Source: Gigaspora rosea (lineage: Eukaryota; Glomeromycota; Glomeromycetes; Diversisporales; Gigasporaceae). From it: a stretch of 64,000 bases of DNA. The stretch covers positions 241,898-305,897 of the forward strand of contig QKWP01000434.1 in assembly GCA_003550325.1 (NCBI GenBank), read 5' to 3'. Shown here piece after piece: positions 31,245 through 42,603 of this stretch. Numbering within the stretch: position 1 is the first letter of the stretch; every line of letters begins with the position of its first letter. Made by a program: the position numbers and the translations under genes. Below the pieces are notes generated by a model. That model had not been told where the DNA came from. It saw only the letters and a program-made list of their open reading frames with translations, and did not search any database.

Positions 31245-32170
31245 ATGGATCCGCAAAATTATTCGTTTCTGACCCGTGAGACCTTTGATCGAATATTAGA
31301 AACATGGGCCAAGAGAAGACCTGGTGAAATGTTTAAAAAAAAAAAATTTATAAATAAAAATAAAGTTTTTTATTTAATAGATCCATGTTCGGCATTGTTA
31401 TATTCCTCAGCAGTTAGTAGAGAATTCGAGAATTCAGTCAATTAATGTAACGTATGCATTACTCGAAGAGTTTCAAAAAGAATCCCACTAATGTACCCAA
31501 AGGCTTCCTGAATTATGTTCAGGCAAGTGAATAATTTATTAAAAAAAACTTACTTTATATATTATTGTCACGTAGTTATACAACTACGCTTGTATTTGCT
31601 CAGATTTATGGGTCTTTTCACGCTTGATGTATCGTACCGTTACTACCACCAAAGCGAAGACGGTACAGTTTACAGTTTCTTTACTAAATGTTATCTTAGG
31701 AAACCAAACTTCTGGTCAATTTTCTTGAAGAACCATGGCCTTATATATTAATCATAATTATTGCATTATTACATGATTAGACTTTCTACAGATCATGCAG
31801 AACCTTAAATTGGATCACGTTATACGATCCGATCACGTGGGTATCGTAATTCACTGCAACAATTATAGTCAAGAAACCCAACACAATCGAAGAACACTTA
31901 ACTCATACATTTCTGAAGTAAGTAAATGAAAAAAAATTGAACTTTAATTATTTAAATTAAAGGTTTACGAATATAATTTAATTGAAATAACGGTGCAAAT
32001 AATAATGGTTCAAGACAAAAACCTCGCCCAGATTCTTGCAATTGCCGAAAAACAAATTGCAATACGAAATCATGCTTTTGTAGAAAAAACAGTTCGTTTG
32101 CTCAAGATGCTGTGGATGAGTTTTATGTAGACAATGCAAAAATTCTTAGTTTTATTAGTAAATTTTAATA
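31245..32170 (+). pseudogene. Integrase-type (KRBA2-like) element remnant, copy B
   Basis: Parallel to 22683-23760: MDPQNYSFLTRETFDRILET at the start, a middle piece with LIDPCSALLYSSAVSREFE, and a C-terminal Cys-rich piece near 32035-32090. The core is missing. An old, broken fossil with several breaks; family assignment tentative. Confidence 0.45.
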
Positions 32171-32354
32171 TATTTTGCATAATTTGAATATTTTCGATTA
32201 AATGTTCGTCAAAATAACTTTTAAATATTTAATACTGTATAAATAAATATTTCCACATTTGTTTTTTATTAATTTGTAAATTTTATACCGATTGAAAAAT
32301 GACTTGCGTCAATTAATAATTAACAGAATTTAAAAATGACGCATAGCATGTCCA

Positions 32355-32510
32355 ATGTCAAATGAAAAAATTGAATATTGCAATGGTTGCCTCCGATTGT
32401 TTAAAAAATCGGAAAAATTTTTTGAAGGAAAAAGTAGTTGTATTGAGTGCTTAGAACGGGCAAAGAACGATGATATGAAGAAAACAAAGAAAAAAAATTT
32501 TTTTTTTTTT
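32355..32510 (+). CDS. Small zinc-binding protein fragment
   Basis: MSNEKIEYCNGCLRLFKKSE is followed by FFEGKSSCIECLERAKN, giving a C-x2-C-x16-C-x2-C zinc-binding pattern. It is short and followed by low-complexity Lys/Phe codons from A/T runs, so only the first ~45 residues look real. I recall similar N-termini in fungal expanded families, but the function is unknown. It is less decayed than its copy-A counterpart. Confidence 0.4.
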
Positions 32511-32661
32511 TTTAAATGCAAAAGAATCTATATTTTTAAGTTATTTGAATTTTATATTTTTATTTCCAAGTCATACAAAGCTTACTCAACAAAAAAGTGG
32601 CTAAAAAGTACTGGATCGGATTTTTAAACAAGTTGAACAGATAGTTAATGACCCGAAAATC

Positions 32662-32871
32662 TTGAAAATAAAAAAAAAGCCAGGAAAACATGGGTGGGAA
32701 GAAATAAAAATACATTTTATTGGGAATAATAACAATTCATGCGGGGTTGATATATGTAATAAAAAATTTGTCGAAGCGACCAAAAAATTATTAAATTGCA
32801 TAAATGTATTTTTTATGAAAAAAGAATTAATGAATATATGGCAAACTATTCATGTTCAATTTACAGTTTAA
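32662..32871 (+). CDS. Unknown conserved fragment, GKHGWEEIKIHFIGNN
   Basis: 69 residues containing KKPGKHGWEEIKIHFIGNNN, CGVDICNKKFVEATKKLL and MNIWQTIHVQFTV. The reading frame is undisturbed here but disrupted in copy A, and conservation between copies is higher than in the surroundings. No function recognised. It is probably one exon or a remnant of a larger protein. Confidence 0.4.
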   Translation: MKIKKKPGKHGWEEIKIHFIGNNNNSCGVDICNKKFVEATKKLLNCINVFFMKKELMNIWQTIHVQFTV

Positions 32872-33099
32872 GTAAATTTTTACTAATATACAAATGAAGC
32901 AGGGACGTGGATTTTGTGATCGAAGCAAATCGCAAAAAGCATGTGGTTTACTGCGATTTGCTTCGATTACAGCAAAAAAATATTTTTCGAGCATATTGTA
33001 ATAAAATCATTATAGTATTCTGTTTAGCTAAGAATAATAAATTACTATAAAATAATAATATAAAAGTTTATATGTGTTTGATTTTTTTTTTTTTTAATC

Positions 33100-33660
33100 A
33101 TATTATTATTATGAATCCAAAGCGAGTTTCATTAGACGGCCGAGCATTAGAATTTAAGGAGGATTTTGTAAAGGACAGAAAAAGCTAATTGCCAATTCTG
33201 TCACTATAGTGTTGACTATAATATTCGATCAACGATAATTTCACATATTGAATATTTTATACTTTAACGGTTCAAACAAATACAACTATATATATACAAT
33301 CTGCTTGTAGAAGTCAATTTAAATTTTTAGTGCAACTTTAAAAAAAATCGCAAGTTTTTTTTACTAATATATATAATCAGGATACAGTATTTATGTATAA
33401 AATCTAAATCATTGCTCGTTGAATTCTCAATTTCAAATTTTAAATTTATTGATGATAACCGTGTTTTCAAAGATTTTAATCGAAGTAATTCAGTGGTCTC
33501 TGATACTTTTGATCAAAATATAAAATGCAACATAAATCACATGACCGGAAAATTTTTTGTGGGTGAGCTACTATCGTCTTCCATGGATTGCATGGACGAC
33601 ATGAGATTAATGCATCGATCTGATCAGTATTGGAAATTAGTGTTCTCAGAGTTCTCATGA
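33100..33660 (+). pseudogene. Unidentified gene fragments interrupted by a MITE
   Basis: MNPKRVSLDGRALEFKEDFV begins near 33110, just after copy B ends. A second open stretch (LLVEFSISNFKFIDDN, GKFFVGELLSSSMDCMDD, about 33412-33624) runs into the MITE at 33625, which supplies the last residues of that frame. Splicing between the two pieces is possible but unproven. Family unknown. Confidence 0.35.
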
Positions 33661-33895
33661 GAACATTATTATAAATTTGTGAACAGTATAAATTTTTTAC
33701 TGTTCACTATTAAAAAAGTTTTTGAGAACAGTAAAATAATAATACTGTTCTCATAAATATATAATAATTAGCTATATAATTTTATGTCAACCCAAAAATC
33801 CTTATCTAATTTTTATGTTTGAGGTTTCAATTCGCTATAATAACTACTTATTTGAGGTACACTTCATATTTATAGTATTCTATTATTATTATTAT

Positions 33896-33946
<51 letters not shown>

Positions 33947-34047
33947 NGTGAGTATAAGTGAGAACAATAACTAATTGTTTGAGAACACTTGTAGCTATTA
34001 TACTGTTCTCATGAGAACAGTGTTTGAGTCTGAAATTTCCAACACTG
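33625..34047. mobile_element. hAT-type MITE with palindromic GTTCTCATGAGAAC
   Basis: Ends CAGTATTGGAAATT and AATTTCCAACACTG are flanked by a perfect 8-bp repeat GATCTGAT (33617-33624; 34048-34055). Inside, GTTCTCATGAGAAC and ACTGTTCAC phrases form further inverted pairs. A long T run with an N marks a poorly assembled homopolymer. Copies at 39741-40092 and 54410-54757. Confidence 0.85.
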
Positions 34048-34956
34048 GATCTGATACCTGACAAATGACGAAACGTTCTCGTAGAACCCTTGACGAACAG
34101 CGAAACCTGATGAAGCATATGTTGTCATTTGTTTTCTTACACCTATATAAAAAGATAAACAAATTAGTCCATATAACGTTAGTTTTTTTTTTTTTTTAGT
34201 TTCATTATTTTTCTATCGCTATTTTTTTTTATATATGGGTGTTGCCAAGAGAAAACCGGCAATTCTTCATCTAATAAGAATTACAGGTTTTTTTTCTTGG
34301 CGGCACTCATATTTTACCGGACATCACCCAAAGAAGGTTACTTCATAGACACTTTATATCAGATTATTTTACAGACAAAATAATTCTAGCCATTGTCATT
34401 AAGACTAGAGTTAAGGCTAGTACAATTTATAGAAAAAAAAATTTTTTCTGTGAAATGAGCAAGAAATGGGCTGCCGGTGAAATACTTGTCTGTAAAATAA
34501 ACTTTTCTGAATTAATCAGATATCTATGAAATGATTGTAGACAGTTTTATGAAGTGAATGATACAGATCCAATAAGACTTTACTTTTTCGGAATATCCGA
34601 CGGAAAAAAACTAATAAAAAGTATTATATTAGTAAAACTATCTCCGACCAATTTTGGAATTTGTGATATAATTTAGCAAATTATATATGTTTTCGATACT
34701 AGCAAATTATTTGATTTGCTGCTGATTAATAATAATATATGAATTTATCACGTTTGATTTATTTATATAATAAAATTTAAAAAATTTGTCTACACAAACT
34801 AAAAATCTTTAGAATCCTATTCAAACCTAAATACTATGCAGAAAAGTCCAAATTCTTCAAAACTAAAAAATCTCAATTTCAAAAATCAAATACTAATCTT
34901 AAATCTCAAAAATTTATATTTATACAATAATATATAAATGCTGCCGAAAACAAATA

Positions 34957-35899
34957 CAGTCAGACCTCTCTAAATGCATATCGTTGGGACCAGCTCTGAG
35001 GTATGCATTTAAGGAGGTATGCATTTAGAGAACATTTATTTTTATAAGTCAAAATGGCGAAATGTGGCGTGCTTCCATCTAAAAGTTTTTTTCTTACTAA
35101 GCTAACAATACATGTCCACTAATTGAAAGTTGTAAAGCTTGTCGAGGCGCATCTAAAGGTGGTTAGATCATCCAAATCGGCCCAGTGGATGGTGAGATAT
35201 CGTCGAAAAACGATTGGCCGACTATATAAAATCTCTATGTAAAACAATGTTTGTTTACATAGAGATTTTATATAGTCGGCCAATCGTTTTTCGACGATAT
35301 CTCGCCATCCACTGGGCCGATTTGGATGATCTAACCACCGTTAGATGCGTCTCGACGAGCTCTACAACTTTCAATTAGTGGCCATGTATCATTAACTTAG
35401 TAAGAAAAAATGTTTTAGATGGAAGCATGCCACATTTCGCCTATAGTGATTTTCATATGTAATTTTATAAAGTCGGCCAATCGTTTTTCGACGATAACTC
35501 GCCATCCACTGGGCCGATTTGGATGATCTAACCACCGTAGATGCGTTTTGACGAGCTCTACAACTTTTAATTAGTGGACATGTATCATTAACTTAGTAAG
35601 AAAAAATCTTTTAGATGGAAGCACGCCACATTTTGCCATTTTCCAGTTGATAGGTGGATTATCAATTAAGCAAGTCATATGATATACAATATCATATCAT
35701 GTAGTCCTGATTGGATTGGCCCGTGGTCACGTGATATGCATTTATAGAGGGATTTATATAGATGGGCCAAGAAAATAGTATGCATATGCAGAATAAAGAA
35801 TATGCACTTATTTATTAAGCCCGTTAATGGGCCAGACAATTAATATGCATTTAAAGAGGTTATGCATTTAGGGGGGATGCATTTAGAGAGGTCTGACTG
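34957..35899. mobile_element. Tc1/mariner (pogo-like) element carrying a three-armed foldback
   Basis: CAGTCAGACCTCTCTAAATG at the left and its complement at the right are flanked by TA (34955-34956; 35900-35901). The subterminal GCATTTA motif recurs several times. The interior is a giant palindrome: an arm at about 35049-35243, its complement at 35247-35452, and a second copy of the right arm at 35462-35640. The core contains ATCCAAATCGGCCCAGTGG. Confidence 0.8.
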
Positions 35900-36315
35900 T
35901 ATATAGATAAATATTTAAATCGTTACTATAGTGAACTTAACTAAAAAATTGGAATACTATATAAAAATTATTTATAATAATACTAAACATTTTTAAAAAA
36001 AAAACAAATATATTAAAAAAAATAATAAAAAAAAAAGATTTAACCAACTTTAACCCGAGTAATGCGTATCATCTTATTATAAATTTTTATAAATTTACTA
36101 TTAAAGGTTAGGGTTACAGTAAGTTAGGATAAAAAATATAACTTATATATATATATATACAAAGTTAGGCACTAAAAGCTTTTACATATAGTAGAAATAT
36201 AAAGCTACATAGTTTTCATAAAATTTTGGGTTAGGGCGGACTACTTAAATAGGCAACAAAAAGTTGCACATATGGCTAGTTGTACTTTCATCCATGCAAA
36301 ACTTCAGAGAATAAC

Positions 36316-36540
36316 TGTGACAGATTAAAATGAAATCGGATTAAAATGAAATTTTTCTATTTTTTAAGCAAAATTGTAAAATTTTTAGGGGACATTTTTT
36401 GGGGTTTTTTTAGCATTAGGGTTAGGGTTTAGGGTTAGGGTTATTAATAAACAAGTATATGTGGGCTTTATAAGCTTTAAAGGTGAGCAAGAGAGGTCAC
36501 CAGTTTCATTTTAATCTGATTTCATTTTAATCTGCGACAA
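36316..36540. mobile_element. MITE of the GATTAAAATGAAATC family, third copy
   Basis: GTGACAGATTAAAATGAAAT at the left and TTCATTTTAATCTGCGAC at the right are inverted. AATAACT borders both ends. The centre holds TTAGGGTTTAGGGTTAGGG and GTATATGTGGGC, the latter shared with the copy upstream of the kinase array. Confidence 0.7.
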
Positions 36541-36546
36541 TAACTA

Positions 36547-36855
36547 CCGTATTGTCGCGAAATAACGCACTCCTGCGCGCTAATTTGAGTATATGCGCAT
36601 TATTTCGAGGAACGCGCATGGGCGTTATTTTGAAAACAAATATAAATTTTTATAAATCTTCTTAATAAAAAATATATTAGCAAAAAAATGCTCCGAAAGT
36701 AGGTTTACTTAGTATTAAATCTACTTTCGGGCACTTATTTTATTAATATGGAGTACTCGTTATTTTGGGACGCGCATGGGCGTTATTTTGAAGCCATATA
36801 TGTTATTTTTAAGGGTGCGATTTTTCCCCATGCCTGTTATTTCGCGACAATACGG
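36547..36855. mobile_element. Tc1/mariner-type MITE, CCGTATTGTCGCGAAATAAC ends
   Basis: CCGTATTGTCGCGAAATAAC and GTTATTTCGCGACAATACGG are perfect 20-bp inverted ends, flanked by TA (36545-36546; 36856-36857). Internal GCGCATGGGCGTTATTTTG is repeated. It abuts the preceding MITE with only a few bases between. Confidence 0.85.
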
Positions 36856-37421
36856 TAATAAAAATCCAAGTCCCCAAAAACGGGCACCTTGAATAAATAA
36901 AATTTTGAGTTATTTTTTTTTTATTTTTTTTTAATTCATTACACAAGATCTTATTATCTGATTAGTTCTACATATAGTGAAGTGAAATTATCCAAATTAT
37001 CCCAAGGGCAGTTAACAACAGTCTTATAAAAAATATAATTTTAAAATTTTATTATTTTTTTATAGATATAAAATAATATGTACATATATCCTATAAAGTT
37101 AGATATACTGTAATATAAAAATCCAAGAACCCTAAATCATTATATGATCCACATGACGAAATGAACCCCAAATCTAATAAAACTATTATAATAAATATTG
37201 ATAACTAACTATCATAGTCAAATATACTGCGTCAGGTAGTGTAAAAAATTCGCAGTAATTATTAGAGTTAAATATACAGTATACACCTGTATAATAATTC
37301 TCTTATCAGTATCTATTTTAATTATTAACTACAATATAAATTCACGAATACTGTGATTATATACAGTATGTATGTATTTACTAGTTATTTGCATCATTAT
37401 TTTTAGAAAAAATTTAAACAG

Positions 37422-37862
37422 TGCACCCCTATGAATTTAGTACTCCTAATAGCCCTAATAAGTATAATAAAAGTTAAAAGTTAAAAGTTAATGATAGAGT
37501 GAGTTAAAGTTAGGGTTAGTATTAGGATTAGGGTTAGTACTAGGTTAGGGTTAGGGTTGGGTTTAGCTAAAATTGCACCCCTTGTCACTCTTTCAATATC
37601 AACATTTTACTAGGCCCTGTCGTGTTACTAAACGAAAATGCACCTTTCGCACTGAGTGCACGGTGCACTGTGTAATGGATTCCTTATTTTTAAACAATTT
37701 TCAATACATAATATCTTGTAATTTAGTAGCCAATTTTTGTTTACTATATAATAACTATTATATATTACTTGAAGTAACTTCTACTATAAACACATACGTA
37801 AATTGCTTTCTTTGCACTTCTTGTTATCCACTTAAAAATGCGCTAACAAAACTTTATTTCTA
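37422..37862. other. Stretch with telomere-like repeats and an uncertain ORF
   Basis: 37500-37565 contains repeated TTAGGGTTAG-like units in a degenerate run. The open frame at 37573-37862 (96 residues, Cys/Tyr rich) has no recognisable motif and I do not call it a gene. Confidence 0.4.
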
Positions 37863-38390
37863 AAATTCAAAAAATGTTGCTAAAATTTGCAGGTTTGATT
37901 TGAAAATATCAACCTTACTATATCTATATGTACAATTTTATTGTAAACTTTTGATCTTAACTTTTAGCCCAACCCTCAAGAAAAAACCAAAGGTTTTTTA
38001 AGTTCGTATTAAAATAGCTTCAAATTTTAGTATTAGTTAAAGCATCGCAACAATATATTTGAAGCTTGAATACATGTTAACAAATATCAATTGACAGAAA
38101 ATGAGGCATCTTTTTTTTTTTATTGTTCAAAATATAATCTCATTAAAAACATTTAAGTCATTTTTAATACATTTAATAATTTTAACTTTATGGTATCCTA
38201 TTTTCAATATCGTTATTTAGCATCAAATAGCATGTCAGAATTGAATCTCATAAGGTGTAGACTATCAAAAATGCATTGGTCAGATCATACAAGTAACTTT
38301 CAGGATCGATGCACACTTTGATATTTGACTCATTATTCTCTTTAAACCTTCTTATCTGTTATTGAATCGGCTAAAATTTATCTAACTAGA

Positions 38391-38720
38391 CAATTTATTC
38401 AAATTTTGTTTTTCCTTTGTTTATTTGTTATTATCGTACAGCTCGTTCCAATTTCAGTATTACTTAATGAACCATCACAAACGCTTACCTTTAAAAACTT
38501 TAATAAATGATTCATAGTGTTTTTTAGCGCCGGCATTATTGGATTGATTTTGCAAAAAGTTCCGGCTGGTACAACTTTCAATGAATCAAGTAGTGATGCT
38601 AGTCAACGTTCTGACGTTTCAAATGTAGCAGATAGTAATATGGTTCATGGAAATGGTTTAGGAAAATTGGACGGCTTAAAAAACTTGAAAACTGAAACGT
38701 ATTTTGAAAGTTACAGATAG
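38391..38720 (+). pseudogene. Unidentified exon-like fragment ending in a TIR element
   Basis: After an acceptor-like TATCGTACAG an open stretch reads LVPISVLLNEPSQTLTFKNF, one in-frame TGA, then FFSAGIIGLILQKVPAGTTF and SSSDASQRSDVSNVADSN. It stops at a TAG that belongs to the left end of the next repeat (TAGGGTTGTTATAAC). The composition looks like real coding sequence, but I cannot name the family. Confidence 0.35.
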
Positions 38721-38982
38721 GGTTGTTATAACTTACTTGACAACATACTTTACATGGTAAATTACGGTAAGTTATCTGTAACTTACCTGGGCCAATATGT
38801 AAATTATAATATAGGTATTAAAGTTGGCCAAATCATATGACAATTTCTACCAGCATTAACATCAACTTGACCCAGCCTCAATGGCTAAATAAATGGCCAA
38901 ATTTATAAATTGAGTTTATACGTATAACTTATACCTTACGACGTAAATTACATGTAACTTACATGAAATTTAACAACCGAAA
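38719..38982. mobile_element. Possible MITE, TAGGGTTGTTATAACTTAC ends
   Basis: Left TAGGGTTGTTATAACTTAC and right GTAACTTACATGAAATTTAA followed by CAACC are loosely inverted, and GTAACTTAC recurs inside. No target duplication was identified. Confidence 0.4.
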
Positions 38983-39208
38983 TTTAAAATGCATCGGTAT
39001 ATTTATTGACGTAATGTTAATGTATCGATATTTAGATTTTGCCATTACAATAAGTCACAATCTACTACAGCATATTAAAATACAAACGAGTGCAAAAATA
39101 AGGTTACATGGAATTGTATAAATCGAAATATTAATACCAATTTGCTTTATTCTGATCCAACTAAAATAAACTATAACCCTGATATTCATAACATGAACAA
39201 ATCACATG

Positions 39209-39502
39209 TCATTCCGATGACATTTTTACGACCAAAACTTTAAAGTCTATAATTTGGGTTGCAGGGATGGTAAACATATCCACCGATTTGATTTTTAGGG
39301 GTCTTCTTTCGACACAAACTTCTGCTATTAAACATGATGAATAACAAACGAAACCTTCAAATAAAATAGTTTTTTGGCCTCTATATGAGATAAATAAGCA
39401 ATAAATATTCAAAGAACAGCTACGCCAAGCTGTAAAAGGAAGCACTATCACTAGTTGTTGAAGCGTTCGGGTATTTTCGAGTAGTGAAGGACGGTTTGTC
39501 AT
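39209..39502 (-). CDS. Hypothetical ORF, 97 residues
   Basis: An open frame on the minus strand containing LLENTRTLQQLVIVLPF, RGQKTILFEGFVCYS, and RRPLKIKSVDMFTIPATQII. Its amino-acid mix is more protein-like than the AT-driven ORFs around it, and it could be an exon of a larger gene. I recognise no family. Confidence 0.25.
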   Translation of the reverse strand: MTNRPSLLENTRTLQQLVIVLPFTAWRSCSLNIYCLFISYRGQKTILFEGFVCYSSCLIAEVCVERRPLKIKSVDMFTIPATQIIDFKVLVVKMSSE

Positions 39503-39740
39503 TGAACGATCGGTTGTATAATGGGTAAGGGTAAATTCGGAGCACTTTTCAGAAAAACTACCTTTTTAACTTACTTTCAGCTAATAATTAAACATGTAGA
39601 TATTGAAATATTCTATACACTTAATTATGGATTAAAAGTAAGCTTAAAAGACCGTTGATGTCAAAACTCACTTTGTAATAAATTTTAATAGCAAATTCTC
39701 GATCATGATTGGCTAATTTTGGGTGAAACCAAATCGGTGT

Positions 39741-40092
39741 ATAAATTTGTGAACAATATAAATTTTTTACTGTTCACTATTAAAAAATTTTTTGAGAACA
39801 GTAAAATAATAATATTGTTCTCATAAGTAATATAATAATTAGTTACATAATTTCATAGCAAACCAGAAACTGATAAAAATTCTTATCAAATTTCCATGAT
39901 TGAGATTTCAATTTGCCATTATAGCTACTGTAATTTACCATGGAAGTTACACCTTTGATCAGTACCTCCCTTGATTTGTACCTGATATATTTCAAGGTGG
40001 TGTTTTGTACAATAAACAATTGTTTGAGAACACTAATAGCCATTCTACTGTTCTCATGAGAACAGTGTTTGAGTCTGAAATTTCCAACACTG
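39741..40092. mobile_element. hAT-type MITE with GTTCTCATGAGAAC, left end lost
   Basis: Same family as 33625-34047. The right end AATTTCCAACACTG is present, but about 45 bases of the left end are missing. The right end directly adjoins another element. Confidence 0.65.
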
Positions 40093-40097
40093 GATAT

Positions 40098-40674
40098 GAT
40101 GGCTTTAAATGACCCAAATGACTCAAATGACAAATGACCAGTCATTGATCATTTCACAGCTCAAATACTTAAAGGTCATTTAACTCTGGTTAATTGATTA
40201 TCCAATAACTTTAGCAGCTACTTTAGCCAATCATAATTGATTATTGTTCTCTGTAAAACGAAACGTTGCTAGATGCTATCCAATAACTATATATTACACG
40301 TGATAAATGGCTGACGACCCAAATGTCCAATCTTTATTCGATAAATGAGTGGCATTTGTATTTTGGCTAAATAACTAAGTCATTTACCATACCTGTTGTA
40401 AAGCGACAATCCAATTGAGTATAAAGTGATTAAGAAAAGAACACCAGACAAAAGATAATGTATTTTACTTTTTTTATAATAATTTACCGATTTTCGAATT
40501 TACAAATGGCATGTCAATTAATAATCGACGTGATTGGTAGGATGTTAACTATATGTAAAATGACCTAATGACCAAATGACCCAAAATTTGAATGACCTCA
40601 AAGGACCGGTCATTTTGAGGTCATTTAAGGTCATTTGAAAAATTGGCAAATGACCAGGTCATTTACCATCCCTG
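40098..40674. mobile_element. Partial hAT-type element, TCATTTACCATCCCTG end
   Basis: The right end TCATTTACCATCCCTG and repeated AAATGACC/GGTCATTT motifs match the outer element at 13845-17314. The left end is incomplete where the neighbouring MITE sits. Confidence 0.65.
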
Positions 40675-40679
40675 GTGTG

Positions 40680-42270
40680 TTGGGCATAGTAAAATGCTTT
40701 TTTTTAATGAAGCTTCCAAATTTATTACTTATTAATTTCACTATTCACTTATCTTCTTTATAGAAGTTAGGTAAAAATAATAATAATAATAATAAAATAA
40801 AAGAATTTTTTGAATTCATTTTTTAATTTTGCGCTAATGTCATCGTTATTATGTTTGTTAACTTCATCGTAATTTTCTCAGGGGATAAGTCCTTTGCTTT
40901 GGCACTCAAATAAACTTAAATAGTAAGCGAATTTCTACTTTAATATAATATATAGATTTAAAATTAAACCGATTAATTATTAATCAACATATTATGTCTG
41001 AAATTATAATTTGACAGGAATTCTATAAAACTTCTTTTATAAAATATCATATTTTTAAATCTAACTTTTTGAAGTGTAATCCACACTGTGATTGAGATTC
41101 TTCCTTTAATGCCTGAGTAATTCCCCAAATTAAACTCTAATAAAAAAGTTATGAAAGTATCATATTCATAATTGTTATTACACCTAAGTAATATAAAATT
41201 AGCATAATATAAAATTAGTCGCGTCAGTCAATGCAAATGTAAAGAGCAAGTGTAAAAAAGTAAAAATACTACTAGAATCAATTACTGCCCAAATCATCAT
41301 AAATGTAACTAGATTATAAAAAAGTCTGATGTAATTTAAGAAGTTGACATTGAAACTCTCTATTAAATTTTTGTATTTTAGACGCATCTTTGAAATTCCG
41401 ATACAAGACAGAATCTAAAGTTTAATAAATTAATTTTAATATGCGAGCATCCAAATGTGAAGATTATAAACTTAACCAAACCAAGGGATTTTTATGCCTT
41501 TATTGGCGTTAGCATTATATTCGTTTAGGTATATTAATAAAAAAAAAATCTTAAATAGGTAGTTTAGTAAGTGATGATAATATCTAACTGCGTGAAATAC
41601 AAATATTTAGTGTGAACTTGGATAATTATTTAATTATGTGGATTAATAATTTCAATAGATTAATAATTTCAATAGATTAAACCATGGAATAGCAAGCTAT
41701 TAGGATGTTAATATTAAAATTGTTATCGCACATAATCGAAATTTCCGTCTGATTAAGACAAATTATGGTACAGTTTTAACCAGTTGAAAAATTTTCATTT
41801 TATGATAAATTTCGTTCAAGTTTTTTTTTTTTTTAAGACCCGAGGTAGCATTTACCTGGGGACGTCATGTGACGCAATTTACGTCCAAGTTTTAAATTTA
41901 CTTATTTACTTAAAACGACGTCGGGAAAAAGCCGGTTACATCACACATAAGCTTTATTAATTATGAGATATAAAAAAAAACGTTTCATTGCTTTTTACTA
42001 CTGTATAAATCTTATTATCCGGTAGTTACTATTGATCATGTTACCCATATTAATACTATATCACGGTATATCAATGTTTATTCCATGGTTCGGAATTTTA
42101 ATATTTAATTTTTTGGATATATATCTTTTTTTNNNNAAAAAAAAAAAAGGAAAAAAAAGAAAAAGAAAAAGAACCAGAGAAAGAAACCACATATCAATAA
42201 ACTAAACTTTATGAAATAACAATAATTTACAGAATTAATATGCATGATCAATGACCACTCCCGGATAATA
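40680..42270. other. Gene-free AT-rich stretch with an assembly gap
   Basis: No gene recognised. 42133-42136 are N, flanked by T and A runs. Minor direct repeat TTAATAATTTCAATAGA at about 41644-41680. Confidence 0.5.
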
Positions 42271-42273
42271 TCG

Positions 42274-42424
42274 TTATCAGGTAGAAAATGTAGATGACAT
42301 TGGGTCAGCATCATTTAGCGGCCATTTGATTGACTCAGATCATGCCGCGAAGCGGCATGATCTGAATCAACAAATGGCCGCTAAATGACGCTGACTCAAT
42401 ATCATCTACATTCTACCTGATAAC
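42274..42424. repeat. 150-base hairpin downstream of gatC
   Basis: Arms of about 74 bases: GTTATCAGGTAGAAAATGTA begins the left arm, CATTCTACCTGATAAC ends the right. The centre is CATGCCGC-GAA-GCGGCATG. A handful of mismatches is visible. It lies about 180 bases past the gatC stop codon and could form a stem in any long transcript. Confidence 0.85.
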
Positions 42425-42603
42425 TATTAATTATTGTATGACGAACTCTTATCATATTACTTCGCACGAGATATCAGTACGCTAGGTTAATCTCGTGCGA
42501 GGTACGTACATACGTATATCTCTAATTCTGACTTTTTATTTCATTATAGATAAAGTTTGAAGCATAGAGGAAAAAGTAAATATACCCTATAAATTCTATT
42601 TAT

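Larger units (their letters stand above)
28185..33028. repeat. Segmental duplication, copy B
   Basis: Collinear with 19242-24747. It begins with the last six protease codons plus stop but has no upstream protease sequence. It lacks the hAT MITE of copy A and keeps a complete TIR element (28928-29185). The stretch at about 30375-30640 is unlike copy A. After about 33028 the two copies diverge. Confidence 0.9.

Noticed and set aside
33870-34118. Poly-Lys ORF
   Set aside because: Produced by the homopolymer and N inside a MITE.
36419-36445. Internal telomere or chromosome end
   Set aside because: Only two or three units are present, and they are inside a MITE with both ends visible.
37573-37862. 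96-residue Cys-containing ORF
   Set aside because: No motif, no splice context, and it lies next to degenerate telomere-like repeats. Left unannotated as a gene.
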